From Aliisedimentitalea scapharcae (GTDB lineage Bacteria; Pseudomonadota; Alphaproteobacteria; Rhodobacterales; Rhodobacteraceae), in the NCBI RefSeq assembly GCF_045277565.1, contig NZ_CP123584.1:2046001-2110000 (forward strand): a stretch of DNA of 64,000 nt, written 5' to 3'. This document shows positions 26,033 to 34,511 of this stretch, piece by piece (positions within the stretch are counted from its first letter, which is position 1; every line of letters begins with the position of its first letter). The notes below the pieces were generated by a model that worked only from the letters and a program-made list of their open reading frames with translations, was not told where the DNA came from and ran no database searches. Both the position numbers and the translations under genes were made by a program.

Positions 26033-27178
26033 TCACAGGATCAAATCGGCGATTCCCTTGGGGTGATCCGTGATCTGTTCATAGCCATCGTCCGTGATGA
26101 TAAAACTGTCACCCACCTGAGCCCGAAAGGTTTCCACCGATACCGACCCATCCACCGCCAGCACCATGCCGGGTTGCAGGATCGTTTCATCCCCCGTCAC
26201 CAGTTGCGGTTTTTCCAGAAAGCTGAACCCGGTCGCGCGGCCACATCGGAACGGGTAATCATACCCCGCACCCTGAATGACCTCGGCATAGGCTTCATGC
26301 ACGCTTTGGGCGGTGACACCGGGGCGCAGGGCGGCCAGCGCGGCGGCTTGGCTGGCGCGGGCGATCTCATAGACCTCGGCCTGGGACGGGTCGGCAATTT
26401 CGCCAATCCAGAACGTGCGATCAAAGCCCAGCTTGAAACGATGAAAATTGGTCATGCCGCAGAAACACAGAAACACGGGGTCGCCATGCTGCATGATCCG
26501 GGTCGAAGCGCGATGATGGGTTTTGATGATATCCTGTCCCGATGCCATGATTTGCAGGAAATGGGTGTTGGGCGACATTTCCGTGTCCGCATAATGCGCC
26601 GCCAACAGGTCGGCGGCCTTGCGGGTCCCGGCCTGTGCGGTGGCAAGCGCCACTTCGAATTCAGGGACACCGGCACCAATCGCACCGCGCCCGGCGGCCA
26701 TCATCGCAGTGGCCACCTGGCCGGCGTGGCGCGCCAGTTGCAGTTCCTGCTCTGATTTGATCATGCGCATATCGGCCAGATGCGGGGTAACCGTGACCAA
26801 ACGATCTGCATTCACCAACCCGTCGATATACTGGCGGACCAATGGGGGCATGTGTCCGGGTTCAATGGCAACGCGTCGGGCACCCGTGAGAGCTGTGGGC
26901 AGTTCAGCGCGCCATTCCTCTCCGGCACCATCATTCCAGGCCGCAATCTGATCCACGCGGGCGGCGGTTTTGGCCATGACTTCGTCGATCACCGGGGTGA
27001 TCAACAGGCTGTGCCCTTCGCGCGGTACCACCAGAATTGTGGGGCGGCCAAATTCCATATGCAGGTAATCATAATACCCAGTCAGGTAATACACGTTGTC
27101 GTCATCGGTGATCAGGGCTACATCAATATCATGATCGGCCATCTTCTGGCGGAGCTGGTCCATGCGGGCGTGAAACAT
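26033..27178 (-). CDS. M24 (creatinase/aminopeptidase P) family protein lacking metal ligands
   Basis: A 381-residue pita-bread-fold protein with a creatinase N-terminal domain (residues 1-125; DVALITDDDNVYYLTGYYDY) and a C-terminal M24 domain. Where metallopeptidases have the two Asp ligands (DxG...SDxTRT), this protein reads FLCFCGMTNFHRFKLGFDRT, and the GHGxG-like His region reads CGRATGFSF. It is therefore probably metal-free, like creatinase itself, and hydrolyses an amidine or similar C-N bond rather than a prolyl peptide. ATG 27178 is supported by AAAGGGA; the upstream ATG at 27220 is not. Confidence 0.85.
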   Translation of the reverse strand: MFHARMDQLRQKMADHDIDVALITDDDNVYYLTGYYDYLHMEFGRPTILVVPREGHSLLITPVIDEVMAKTAARVDQIAAWNDGAGEEWRAELPTALTGARRVAIEPGHMPPLVRQYIDGLVNADRLVTVTPHLADMRMIKSEQELQLARHAGQVATAMMAAGRGAIGAGVPEFEVALATAQAGTRKAADLLAAHYADTEMSPNTHFLQIMASGQDIIKTHHRASTRIMQHGDPVFLCFCGMTNFHRFKLGFDRTFWIGEIADPSQAEVYEIARASQAAALAALRPGVTAQSVHEAYAEVIQGAGYDYPFRCGRATGFSFLEKPQLVTGDETILQPGMVLAVDGSVSVETFRAQVGDSFIITDDGYEQITDHPKGIADLIL

Positions 27179-27282
27179 CCGGATCCCTTTTTCTTGGCTG
27201 TCAGCCGTCACGCTAGACACATGTGTCCGATTCCCGGAAGGTATTTCTGCCCTGATGATGCGCGCCCTTGGGTGCCCTGAAA

Positions 27283-27320
27283 CGCAAAAGGCGCTGCTCT
27301 TGATATGGAGAGCAGCGCCT
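27283..27320 (-). terminator. Terminator downstream of pgk
   Basis: AGGCGCTGCTCT (27289-27300) and AGAGCAGCGCCT (27309-27320) form a perfect 12-base-pair stem with an 8-base loop. Read on the minus strand it lies 22 bases after the pgk stop and is followed by TTTTGCGTTT. Confidence 0.8.
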
Positions 27321-27342
27321 GTGTTTAGATTTTAAAGGGGTT

Positions 27343-28533
27343 TTACTGGTCCAGGGCAGCAACGCCAGGCAGGGTCTTGCCTTCCATCCACTCCAGGAAT
27401 GCGCCCCCGGCTGTGGAGATATAGGTGAAATCCCCGGCGGCCCCGGAGGCGTTCAGCGCTGCGACCGTGTCGCCACCACCGGCGACCGAAATCAGCTTGC
27501 CCGCGCGGGTCATGGCGGCAGCCTTGAGCGCGGCGGCGTTGGTGGCTGCATCAAAGGGTTCCAGCTCGAACGCGCCCAGGGGACCGTTCCAGATCACGGT
27601 CTGGCTGTTTTCAAAGATCTCGGTGATTGCAGCGACGCTGTCGGGGCCAGCATCCAGGATCATGCCTTCGTCGGGGCATTGATCGGCAGGCAGCACCTGA
27701 TGATCAGCATGGGATTCAAATTTTTCCGCCACCACAATGTCCGTGGGCAGAATGATCTTGCAGCCTGCGGCCTCGGCTTTGGCAATGATTTCGGCAGCCG
27801 TGTCCTTCATGATGCGTTCGGCCAGTGATTTGCCGACATTCTGGCCCTTGGCCACCAGGAAGGTATTGGCCATGCCGCCACCGATCACCAGGTAATCCAC
27901 CTTTTCGATAAGGTTGCCCAGCAGTTCCAGCTTGGTCGATACTTTGGCCCCCCCGACCACAGCGGTTACCGGGCGTTTGGGCGCGCCCAGGGCGGATTCC
28001 AGCGCTTCCAGTTCGGCCTGCATCAAGCGGCCAGCACAGGCGGGCAGCAGCCGGGCGATCGCCTCGGTCGAGCTGTGCGCCCGGTGCGCGGCGGAAAACG
28101 CATCGTTACAATACACATCGCCCAGACGCGCCATGCCAGCGGCCAGGTCGGGGTCATTTTTGGTTTCGGCGGCGTGAAAGCGGGTGTTTTCCAGCAGCAG
28201 CACTTCGCCCGGTTGCAGGGCATCAGCCGCCGCCGCGGCCCCTGCACCGACACAATCAGCGGCGAACAGCACTTTGGTTTCAAACGCACGCTCCAGTGTC
28301 GGAACCAGCTGCTGCAGCGACAGGTTTTCGCGGCGTTCGCCACCGGGACGGCCGAAATGGGCCAGCAAGATCGGCTTGCCACCTGCGGCCAGGATGTCAC
28401 GCACTGACGGGGCGATCCGGCGGATCCGTGTGCTGTCGGTGACAACCCCGTCCACGATCGGGACGTTGATATCCACGCGCACCAAGACGCGCTTGCCGTT
28501 CAGATCCATGTCGTCGAGCGTTTTCCAACCCAT
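27343..28533 (-). CDS. pgk: Phosphoglycerate kinase
   Basis: A 396-residue glycolytic enzyme (1,3-bisphosphoglycerate + ADP to 3-phosphoglycerate + ATP). Signatures: LVRVDINVPIVDG, AHFGRPGG, GGAKVSTKLELL, WNGPLGAFE and the nucleotide loop VAGGGDTVAALN. ATG 28533 (MGWKTLDDMDLNGK) is the family start and has a GGAGAG site; a longer frame is rejected. A strong terminator follows. It diverges from the cyclophilin pair. No gap or fba neighbour is present. Confidence 0.97.
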   Translation of the reverse strand: MGWKTLDDMDLNGKRVLVRVDINVPIVDGVVTDSTRIRRIAPSVRDILAAGGKPILLAHFGRPGGERRENLSLQQLVPTLERAFETKVLFAADCVGAGAAAAADALQPGEVLLLENTRFHAAETKNDPDLAAGMARLGDVYCNDAFSAAHRAHSSTEAIARLLPACAGRLMQAELEALESALGAPKRPVTAVVGGAKVSTKLELLGNLIEKVDYLVIGGGMANTFLVAKGQNVGKSLAERIMKDTAAEIIAKAEAAGCKIILPTDIVVAEKFESHADHQVLPADQCPDEGMILDAGPDSVAAITEIFENSQTVIWNGPLGAFELEPFDAATNAAALKAAAMTRAGKLISVAGGGDTVAALNASGAAGDFTYISTAGGAFLEWMEGKTLPGVAALDQ

Positions 28534-28666
28534 GACCGATACTCTCCAAAAAATGCCAATGTTTGCGCGTTTCTCTACCGGAAAGTGCGCGCGGGTCAAT
28601 GGCGCGCCTTGTCCATCCGGGCCGGGATGATTAGTTTCCGCTCAAATACAATGACAGGAGAGCCTC

Positions 28667-29165
<499 letters not shown>

Positions 29166-29173
<8 letters not shown>

Positions 29174-29711
29174 GCTGGCAGCTGTTTTTGCGTTGATGGC
29201 CAGCCCCGCGCTGGCAACCGGTCTGCAGATCGAGGTCGCAGGCGAGGCCAATGGTGTCATCACCATTGACCTGCTGGACGAGGTCGCGCCCAAACATGTG
29301 GAACAGATCGCTGCGCTGGCCGCCGAGGGACAGTATGACGGGGTGGTCTTTCACCGCGTGATTGATGGTTTCATGGCGCAAACCGGCGATGTGCAGTTTG
29401 GAAAACTGGGTTCGGATATGAGCCGCGCAGGTATGGGCGGATCTGACCGGGCAGACCTGAAGGCCGAATTTTCCGATGTGCCATACGAACGTGGCGTGGT
29501 TGGCATGGCCCGGTCGCAGAATCCAAATTCCGGGAACTCGCAGTTCTTTATCATGTTTGCACCAGGGCATTTCCTGAACGGTCAGTACACCGTTGTTGGC
29601 AAGGTGACGGGCGGCATGGACGTGGTTGATGCGATCAAACGGGGCGCTGGGTCCAATGGATCCGTCGTGGGCCAGCCTGATGTGATGAAAAAAGTTACCG
29701 TGACCGATTAA
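29166..29711 (+). CDS. Peptidyl-prolyl cis-trans isomerase, periplasmic cyclophilin
   Basis: A 181-residue cyclophilin with a Sec signal peptide (MRKLAAVFALMASPALATG, residues 1-19), so it should act in the periplasm. The same catalytic blocks as in the upstream paralogue are present (FHRVIDGFMAQTGD; RGVVGMARSQNPNSGNSQFF; FLNGQYTVVGKV). ATG 29166 was chosen over a TTG nine bases earlier because it begins the signal peptide with a basic residue. It ends just before a double hairpin terminator. Confidence 0.93.
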
Positions 29712-29725
29712 TCGTCGGGCGGAGT

Positions 29726-29774
29726 AATTTTCTTTTTCAAAGAAAATTGTCAAGACTTTTAGCTAAAAGTCTTG
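29726..29774 (+). terminator. Double-hairpin terminator / palindromic repeat after the cyclophilins
   Basis: Two adjacent dyads. AATTTTCTTT (29726-29735) pairs with AAAGAAAATT (29739-29748) over a 3-base loop, and CAAGACTTTTAG with CTAAAAGTCTTG makes a perfect 24-base palindrome (29751-29774). Elements of this look recur in intergenic DNA of roseobacters (from memory), so it may be a repeat family as well as a terminator. Confidence 0.65.
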
Positions 29775-29909
29775 GGCGGCGCGTTGATTGGACGGGCCGC
29801 CCATTTTTTGTCACGCAGCTTCACATCCTTGTGCCCGGGCTGGTTTTGTTGGCTCTGGCGGAACACCCTGTGGTCTCAAACCCGCGAATTGGGGTCAAGG
29901 GAGGGTGGC

Positions 29910-30884
29910 ATGATGTGGACGCGGCTGGTTGGAATCATTTTTGCGACTCTGGTCTTTTCGGGGCCTGGTGTTGCGGATCCGTCGTTTTGGAAACACGAAT
30001 GGCCGGCGACTGATTTTTCTAGGACACAGATATCGAATTGGGCCGAAATCCTGTCCGGAGGTCCGCCCAAGGATGGGATCCTTGCGCTGCAAGATCCTGA
30101 ATTTATTCATGCAATCAAGGACACACGGATCAAACCGCGCGAACCGGTTATCACGCTTGAGATCGACGGCCAATCTCCGCGGGCCTATCCTCTGCGGTAT
30201 TTGACCTGGCATGAAATTGTCAATGACAGGGTGGGCGCGCTGCCTGTGGCGGTAACGTTTTGTCCGCTGTGCAATTCAGCGGTGACCTTTGACCGGCGGG
30301 TCCGGACCAGGACCCTGACATTCGGAGTGACGGGCAAGCTGCGCAATTCCGATATGGTCATGTATGACCGCGAAACTCAAAGCTGGTGGCAACAGGCGGT
30401 CGGCACCGCCATTGTTGGGGAATTGACCGGGACCGAACTTCGCCTGGTGCCCAGCTGGCTGGAAAGCTGGGAGGAATTCAGGACTCGAAATCCGATGGGG
30501 TTGGTCATGGAAGAGCCGCCGTTCAATCGGTCATACGGGCGCAACCCATATCGCGGGTATGACAGCCGCAAACGGCCGTTCCTGTACAATGGCGAATTGC
30601 CGCCACACGGTATTCCGGCATTGGCCCGGGTGGTGCGGGTTGGGGATCGTGCCTGGCCATTGACCCGGCTGATGGCGGACCCGCAGATCACCGAGGCCGG
30701 GGTCAGGATCTCATGGCGACCCGGGCAGGCATCGGCGCTGGACACCGGGCGTATCGCGCGGGGGCGCGATGTCGGGTCGATCCGGGTCCGAGACAGTCAG
30801 GGACGGGATGTGGCACATGACGTGATGTTCGCCTTTGCCTTTCATGCCTTTTGGCCGGACGGGGTCTGGATGTTGGGAAAATAG
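29910..30884 (+). CDS. DUF3179 domain-containing exported protein
   Basis: A 324-residue protein with a signal peptide (MMWTRLVGIIFATLVFSGPG, about residues 1-22). The segment YLTWHEIVND, VTFCPLCNSAVTFDRR with its C-x2-C pair, and WWQQAVGTAIVGELTG are the hallmarks of DUF3179. The family is widespread in marine bacteria and has no established function. ATG 29910 follows AAGGGAGGG; a longer frame from 29772 would run through the upstream palindrome and is rejected. The Cys pair suggests metal binding or a disulfide (inference). Confidence 0.87.
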   Translation: MMWTRLVGIIFATLVFSGPGVADPSFWKHEWPATDFSRTQISNWAEILSGGPPKDGILALQDPEFIHAIKDTRIKPREPVITLEIDGQSPRAYPLRYLTWHEIVNDRVGALPVAVTFCPLCNSAVTFDRRVRTRTLTFGVTGKLRNSDMVMYDRETQSWWQQAVGTAIVGELTGTELRLVPSWLESWEEFRTRNPMGLVMEEPPFNRSYGRNPYRGYDSRKRPFLYNGELPPHGIPALARVVRVGDRAWPLTRLMADPQITEAGVRISWRPGQASALDTGRIARGRDVGSIRVRDSQGRDVAHDVMFAFAFHAFWPDGVWMLGK

Positions 30885-30910
30885 GATTTGATATCTGTGG
30901 CTTGTCTTCA

Positions 30911-30947
30911 GAATAAAGAAACGCCACTCCAAATGGAGCGGCGTTTC
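30911..30947 (-). terminator. Terminator between DUF3179 and bactofilin genes
   Basis: GAAACGCCACTCC (30918-30930) and GGAGCGGCGTTTC (30935-30947) form a 13-base stem with one mismatch and a 4-base loop. On the minus strand it is followed by TTTATTCTG, so it mainly serves the bactofilin/M23 operon, though it sits between convergent genes. Confidence 0.75.
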
Positions 30948-31027
30948 AGAGTCCCTGTCAGACTCGGCGAGATCGACGCGAATTCCTCCCGACGCGTTCG
31001 ATCCGGTATTCGGGCCGGAACGCTGTA

Positions 31028-31525
31028 TCAGCTATCGGCTTTGGGCGCGGCAGCAGCCGGCTTGGGCGCTGCTTTGCCCGGGTTCAGCGGGTCATCCTGA
31101 CGCTGAACAGATCCCTCAAAATGGGCACCGCTTTCGATGGCGATGGTTTTGTGGATGATGTCGCCTTCGACCCGTGCGGTCGATGTCAGGCGCACCTTGA
31201 GACCGCGCACGCGGCCGACGATGCGGCCATTGACCACGACGTCATCGGCGGTGACTTCGCCCTTGATGGTCGCGGTTTCACCCACGGTCAGCAGGTGGGC
31301 ACGGATGTCGCCTTCGACAGTGCCTTCGACCTGAATGTCGCCGGTGGTTTTCATGTTGCCACTGACGTGCAAATCCGAGCTGAGCACCGATGCCGGTGGC
31401 TTTGCCTTGGGGGCCGAGGCGCGAAAATCGCTTTTCTCGGGAGCCGATGGGGCAGAAGTGGGCGTCGGGCTGGCCGCTTCGGGCGCTTTGGGTGCCGGAT
31501 CGTTGATTTTGCTCTTAGAAAACAT
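31028..31525 (-). CDS. Bactofilin (polymer-forming cytoskeletal protein)
   Basis: A 165-residue protein. A proline/alanine-rich N-terminal tail (residues 1-45) is followed by the bactofilin right-handed beta-helix core (about 48-140; SSDLHVSGNMKTTGDIQVEG, GRVRGLKVRLTSTARVEGDI) and a second Ala/Pro/Lys-rich tail. Bactofilins polymerise without nucleotide into filaments that localise cell-wall enzymes. Its start lies inside the end of the M23 peptidase gene (11-base overlap). A bactofilin/M23 pairing is known in several bacteria and suggests joint control of cell shape. Confidence 0.93.
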   Translation of the reverse strand: MFSKSKINDPAPKAPEAASPTPTSAPSAPEKSDFRASAPKAKPPASVLSSDLHVSGNMKTTGDIQVEGTVEGDIRAHLLTVGETATIKGEVTADDVVVNGRIVGRVRGLKVRLTSTARVEGDIIHKTIAIESGAHFEGSVQRQDDPLNPGKAAPKPAAAAPKADS

Positions 31526-32843
31526 TTCTTGCAGCCTTGATATAGATCATCGGGTTTACCGGTCTTCCGCCGACGCGCACTTCGTAATGCAAATGCGTAC
31601 CGGTGGACCGTCCTGTGCTACCCATATCAGCAATATGGTCCCCGCGCGAGACCCTTTGGCCCACCTTTACGCGGATATTGCTGTTATGAGCATAAAGTGT
31701 CTCAATGCCAAAGGCATGTTTGATTTTCACCAGTTTTCCAAAGCCGCTTTGCCACCCGGCATGGCTGACCACGCCATCGGCTGTGGCAAAGATATCCGTG
31801 CCGCGGGCACCGGCGAAATCTGATCCGTTGTGCATGCGCCGGCCACCCGTTTTGGGATCGCGACGGTAACCGTAGCCGCTGGTATAGCGGACCGCCGCCC
31901 GTACGGGGCTGGCAAAGGGGGCCTGTTGGGCCGCGATGCGATACAGGTTCAACTGATCCATCTGGTTCAGAATCTTGTTGGCCCTTATTTCGTCGGGCGA
32001 GGGTTCTTCACCGCGTGTGGAAAAGGATAAAGGGGTGAGCGGACCGCCCTGGCCGCTATAACCGCGCCGCACCTGTTCGATGATGCTGTCGGTTGGCATG
32101 CCCGCACTGCGGAACATCTTGTCCAGGGGTTCGACCGAAATCGCCATGGCTTCTTCGAGCTGGCGGAAAATCTGGTCGTTACGTTCCTGCATCAGTTCGA
32201 TCTCGAACTCCAGCTCGGCCCGTTGATCCAAGGCCGCTTGCGCGTCGGCGCGGATCGCGTCGCGTTCCTGGGCCGTGTCAGCCAGTACATCCGACATGAA
32301 TTCCATCTGGACCGGGGCGCTGCGGGCCATGGTGATCGCGGCGCTGCCTTCCTGGGTTTGTTTTTCCAGTTCGTTCAGCGCCTTATGCGCGTCTTCGCGT
32401 TCGCTCATGGTGTCGCGCAGGGTGGTCTGGATGACGTCAATTCCAGTTTCCAGTTCGCGCCGTTGGGTTTCCGACGCCAGCAATTCGGATTGCATGGTCG
32501 AAATCTGCTTGAGCGCCGCGTTGAACCGCTGTTGGGCCATCACGGCTTCTTCTGCACGCTGATCCCGTTCGAATGACAGGGCGTTCAACCGGTCCCGGTA
32601 CACTTCCTGATCGCGTTTGGCTTGTTCACGGAAATTGCCCGAACCGATGCTGTCCATCAACAGGATGGCGGTGGCGACAATGGCCCACATGACCATCACT
32701 GTCGCGCCCCCAAAGGCAATCAGCTGTGTTTCCGGCTTGAGACGGATGAACCGAGTATCGGAATCCGACTTCAAAAAGACCCGGCGTTCGGGGAACATCC
32801 GTTCCAGCACCGAGTGAATTTTTATCGCTAGACGAGTGCGCAA
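31515..32843 (-). CDS. M23 family peptidoglycan endopeptidase, membrane anchored
   Basis: A 442-residue protein: cytoplasmic N-terminus, membrane helix (about residues 40-62), long coiled coil (75-240), then a C-terminal lysostaphin-like M23 domain with zinc ligands visible in RRMHNGSDFAG (H-x3-D) and THLHYEVRV (H-x-H). It would cut peptidoglycan cross-links in the periplasm. TTG 32843 is the likely start, since MRTRLAIKIHSVLERMFPER matches the expected N-terminus; the frame continues upstream without a plausible start. Operon with bactofilin. Confidence 0.88.
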   Translation of the reverse strand: MRTRLAIKIHSVLERMFPERRVFLKSDSDTRFIRLKPETQLIAFGGATVMVMWAIVATAILLMDSIGSGNFREQAKRDQEVYRDRLNALSFERDQRAEEAVMAQQRFNAALKQISTMQSELLASETQRRELETGIDVIQTTLRDTMSEREDAHKALNELEKQTQEGSAAITMARSAPVQMEFMSDVLADTAQERDAIRADAQAALDQRAELEFEIELMQERNDQIFRQLEEAMAISVEPLDKMFRSAGMPTDSIIEQVRRGYSGQGGPLTPLSFSTRGEEPSPDEIRANKILNQMDQLNLYRIAAQQAPFASPVRAAVRYTSGYGYRRDPKTGGRRMHNGSDFAGARGTDIFATADGVVSHAGWQSGFGKLVKIKHAFGIETLYAHNSNIRVKVGQRVSRGDHIADMGSTGRSTGTHLHYEVRVGGRPVNPMIYIKAARNVF

Positions 32844-33045
32844 GCGTCCATCCCTGGTTCTATTCCGTACGTGCGCCGCATCCCCTCGGTTGCACGTATT
32901 TCTGGACAGGGTGCATACTGTGCCCAACGCCATTCGGCAAGTCTGTTAACGAAACCAAACCCCAAGCAACCGCGGCAAGGGGAGGTGAACCGGCAGAAAA
33001 TCGCCGAAGGACAAAGGGTTGTGGGAAATTTGGCGCGAATTGGCG

Positions 33046-33891
33046 TCAGCGGGACGTGCCCCGGTCACCGATTGGGTCCTCGGCCAGCGGCCAATAGAAA
33101 TCAGGTGGCAACCCCGCCTCGGCGCGTTTTTCTTCGTTAAAGGGGGGCTTGAGCGCGCCGTGGAAATAGGTGCGCACCAGACGATGGAATTCATCCTTGG
33201 GGTCCAGATTGTGACGCCCGCACAGGAAGTGAAACCACTTGGACCCATAAGCAACATGGCCGACCTCTTCGGCATAGATCACCTTTAATGCGGCCACGAC
33301 CTCTGGCAATTTGGCCTTGCGAAAAATGTCGATCATTCCCGGTGTGACATCCAGACCACGCGCTTCGAGCACCATAGGAACCACGGCGAGACGCCCCATG
33401 AAATCCTGGGCGGTGTCTTCGGCGGCACGCCACATGCCCGCGTGGGCGGGCAAGGCGCCATAATGGCTGTCCAAACCTTCAAGACATTCGCATATCAGGT
33501 TGAAATGGTTCGATTCTTCGTCAGCAGCCTTGACCCAGTCGTCATAAAATCCCACTGGCATTTCGACGTGCGAGAACCGGGCAATGATATCCCAGTGCAA
33601 ATCAACGGCATTGAGTTCGATATGTCCGACCGCATGCAGCAGCGCGATCTGACCTGGGCGCGATCCGGGACGACGCCGGGGCACATCGCGTGGCGACAAC
33701 AATTCGGGGCGATCCGGGCGGGCCGGGTGCAGGGGCGGTGTCGCGGTGCCAATTGCAATCGGCGCACGATCGCCCCGGCGCGCTGCAAACCATTCGGCGG
33801 CATGGTGGCGCGACAGGGCGGTTTTTTCGCGCCCATCAGCAGTTGTCAAAACCTGGGCGGCACGTTCGGCAAGCGAGAGATCGTCGGGCAT
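33046..33891 (-). CDS. Ferritin-like (DUF455 family) protein
   Basis: A 281-residue helical protein of the DUF455 ferritin-like group. Candidate iron ligands occur in four helices: GHIELNAVDLHWD, ADEESNHFNLICECLE, MVLEARGLDV and YAEEVGHVAYGSKWF (ExxH repeated). The family is often annotated near tRNA-hydroxylase MiaE-like proteins, but its substrate is not settled. ATG 33891 is chosen because AGGA then has a 6-base spacer; ATG 33894 is possible. It sits between the M23 gene and the bcp gene on the same strand. Confidence 0.8.
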   Translation of the reverse strand: MPDDLSLAERAAQVLTTADGREKTALSRHHAAEWFAARRGDRAPIAIGTATPPLHPARPDRPELLSPRDVPRRRPGSRPGQIALLHAVGHIELNAVDLHWDIIARFSHVEMPVGFYDDWVKAADEESNHFNLICECLEGLDSHYGALPAHAGMWRAAEDTAQDFMGRLAVVPMVLEARGLDVTPGMIDIFRKAKLPEVVAALKVIYAEEVGHVAYGSKWFHFLCGRHNLDPKDEFHRLVRTYFHGALKPPFNEEKRAEAGLPPDFYWPLAEDPIGDRGTSR

Positions 33892-33967
33892 CATGGATCC
33901 TGTGAATGGGCCACTCCGGTTCACCGCATATCACAGCGAATGTCCAGAGCGGCCAAACCCGCATGGT

Positions 33968-34435
33968 TCAGCCTTGCAGCGCGCGCACGGCGTCCAGAAC
34001 CTCGGCCACATGGCCGTCGACCTTTACCTTGTGCCAGACCCGGGCGATCTTGCCTTGGGCATCAATCAGGAACGTCGACCGCTGGATTCCCATGGATTTG
34101 CGCCCATACATGTTCTTTTCGACCCAGACGCCGTAATCTTCGCACATGGTGCCATCAGCATCCGACAAAAGCGGGGTTGTCAGGTCGTGTTTGGCGACAA
34201 ATTTGTCATGTTTGGCAACGGTGTCCTTGGAGATCCCAAAAACCTGTGCCCCGGCATCGGCAAAGGATTGCAAATCTTGAGAAAACCCGATGGATTCCTT
34301 GGTGCAGCCCGGCGTATCATCGCGAGGATAGAAAAACAGAACAACAGCGCGGCCGCGCAGATCGGACAGGCTGATTTCGCCGCCTCCATCCCTGGGCAGG
34401 GTAAAATCGGGGGCGAGATCGGAAACATCAGGCAT
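33968..34435 (-). CDS. bcp: Thioredoxin-dependent peroxiredoxin, Bcp/PrxQ type
   Basis: A 155-residue peroxiredoxin reducing H2O2 and organic peroxides in the cytoplasm. The core FFYPRDDTPGCTKESIGF holds the peroxidatic Cys. In most PrxQ proteins a resolving Cys follows five residues later; here that position is Ile, and the only other Cys is in GTMCEDYG. It therefore probably works by a 1-Cys mechanism or resolves with another partner. Length is normal. It diverges from the large AsmA-like gene by 76 bases. Confidence 0.93.
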   Translation of the reverse strand: MPDVSDLAPDFTLPRDGGGEISLSDLRGRAVVLFFYPRDDTPGCTKESIGFSQDLQSFADAGAQVFGISKDTVAKHDKFVAKHDLTTPLLSDADGTMCEDYGVWVEKNMYGRKSMGIQRSTFLIDAQGKIARVWHKVKVDGHVAEVLDAVRALQG

Positions 34436-34511
34436 CAGGAAGAACTCCGGAATGAATTTTCAACATCTGGGTTGCATCATAACCATCGCAACCAGGGATT
34501 AAAGACGTACT

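Noticed and set aside
33442..34374. A 310-codon plus-strand frame opposite the ferritin-like and bcp genes
   Set aside because: It is the complement of two well-supported genes and its product is rich in Arg, Trp and Cys with no family pattern.
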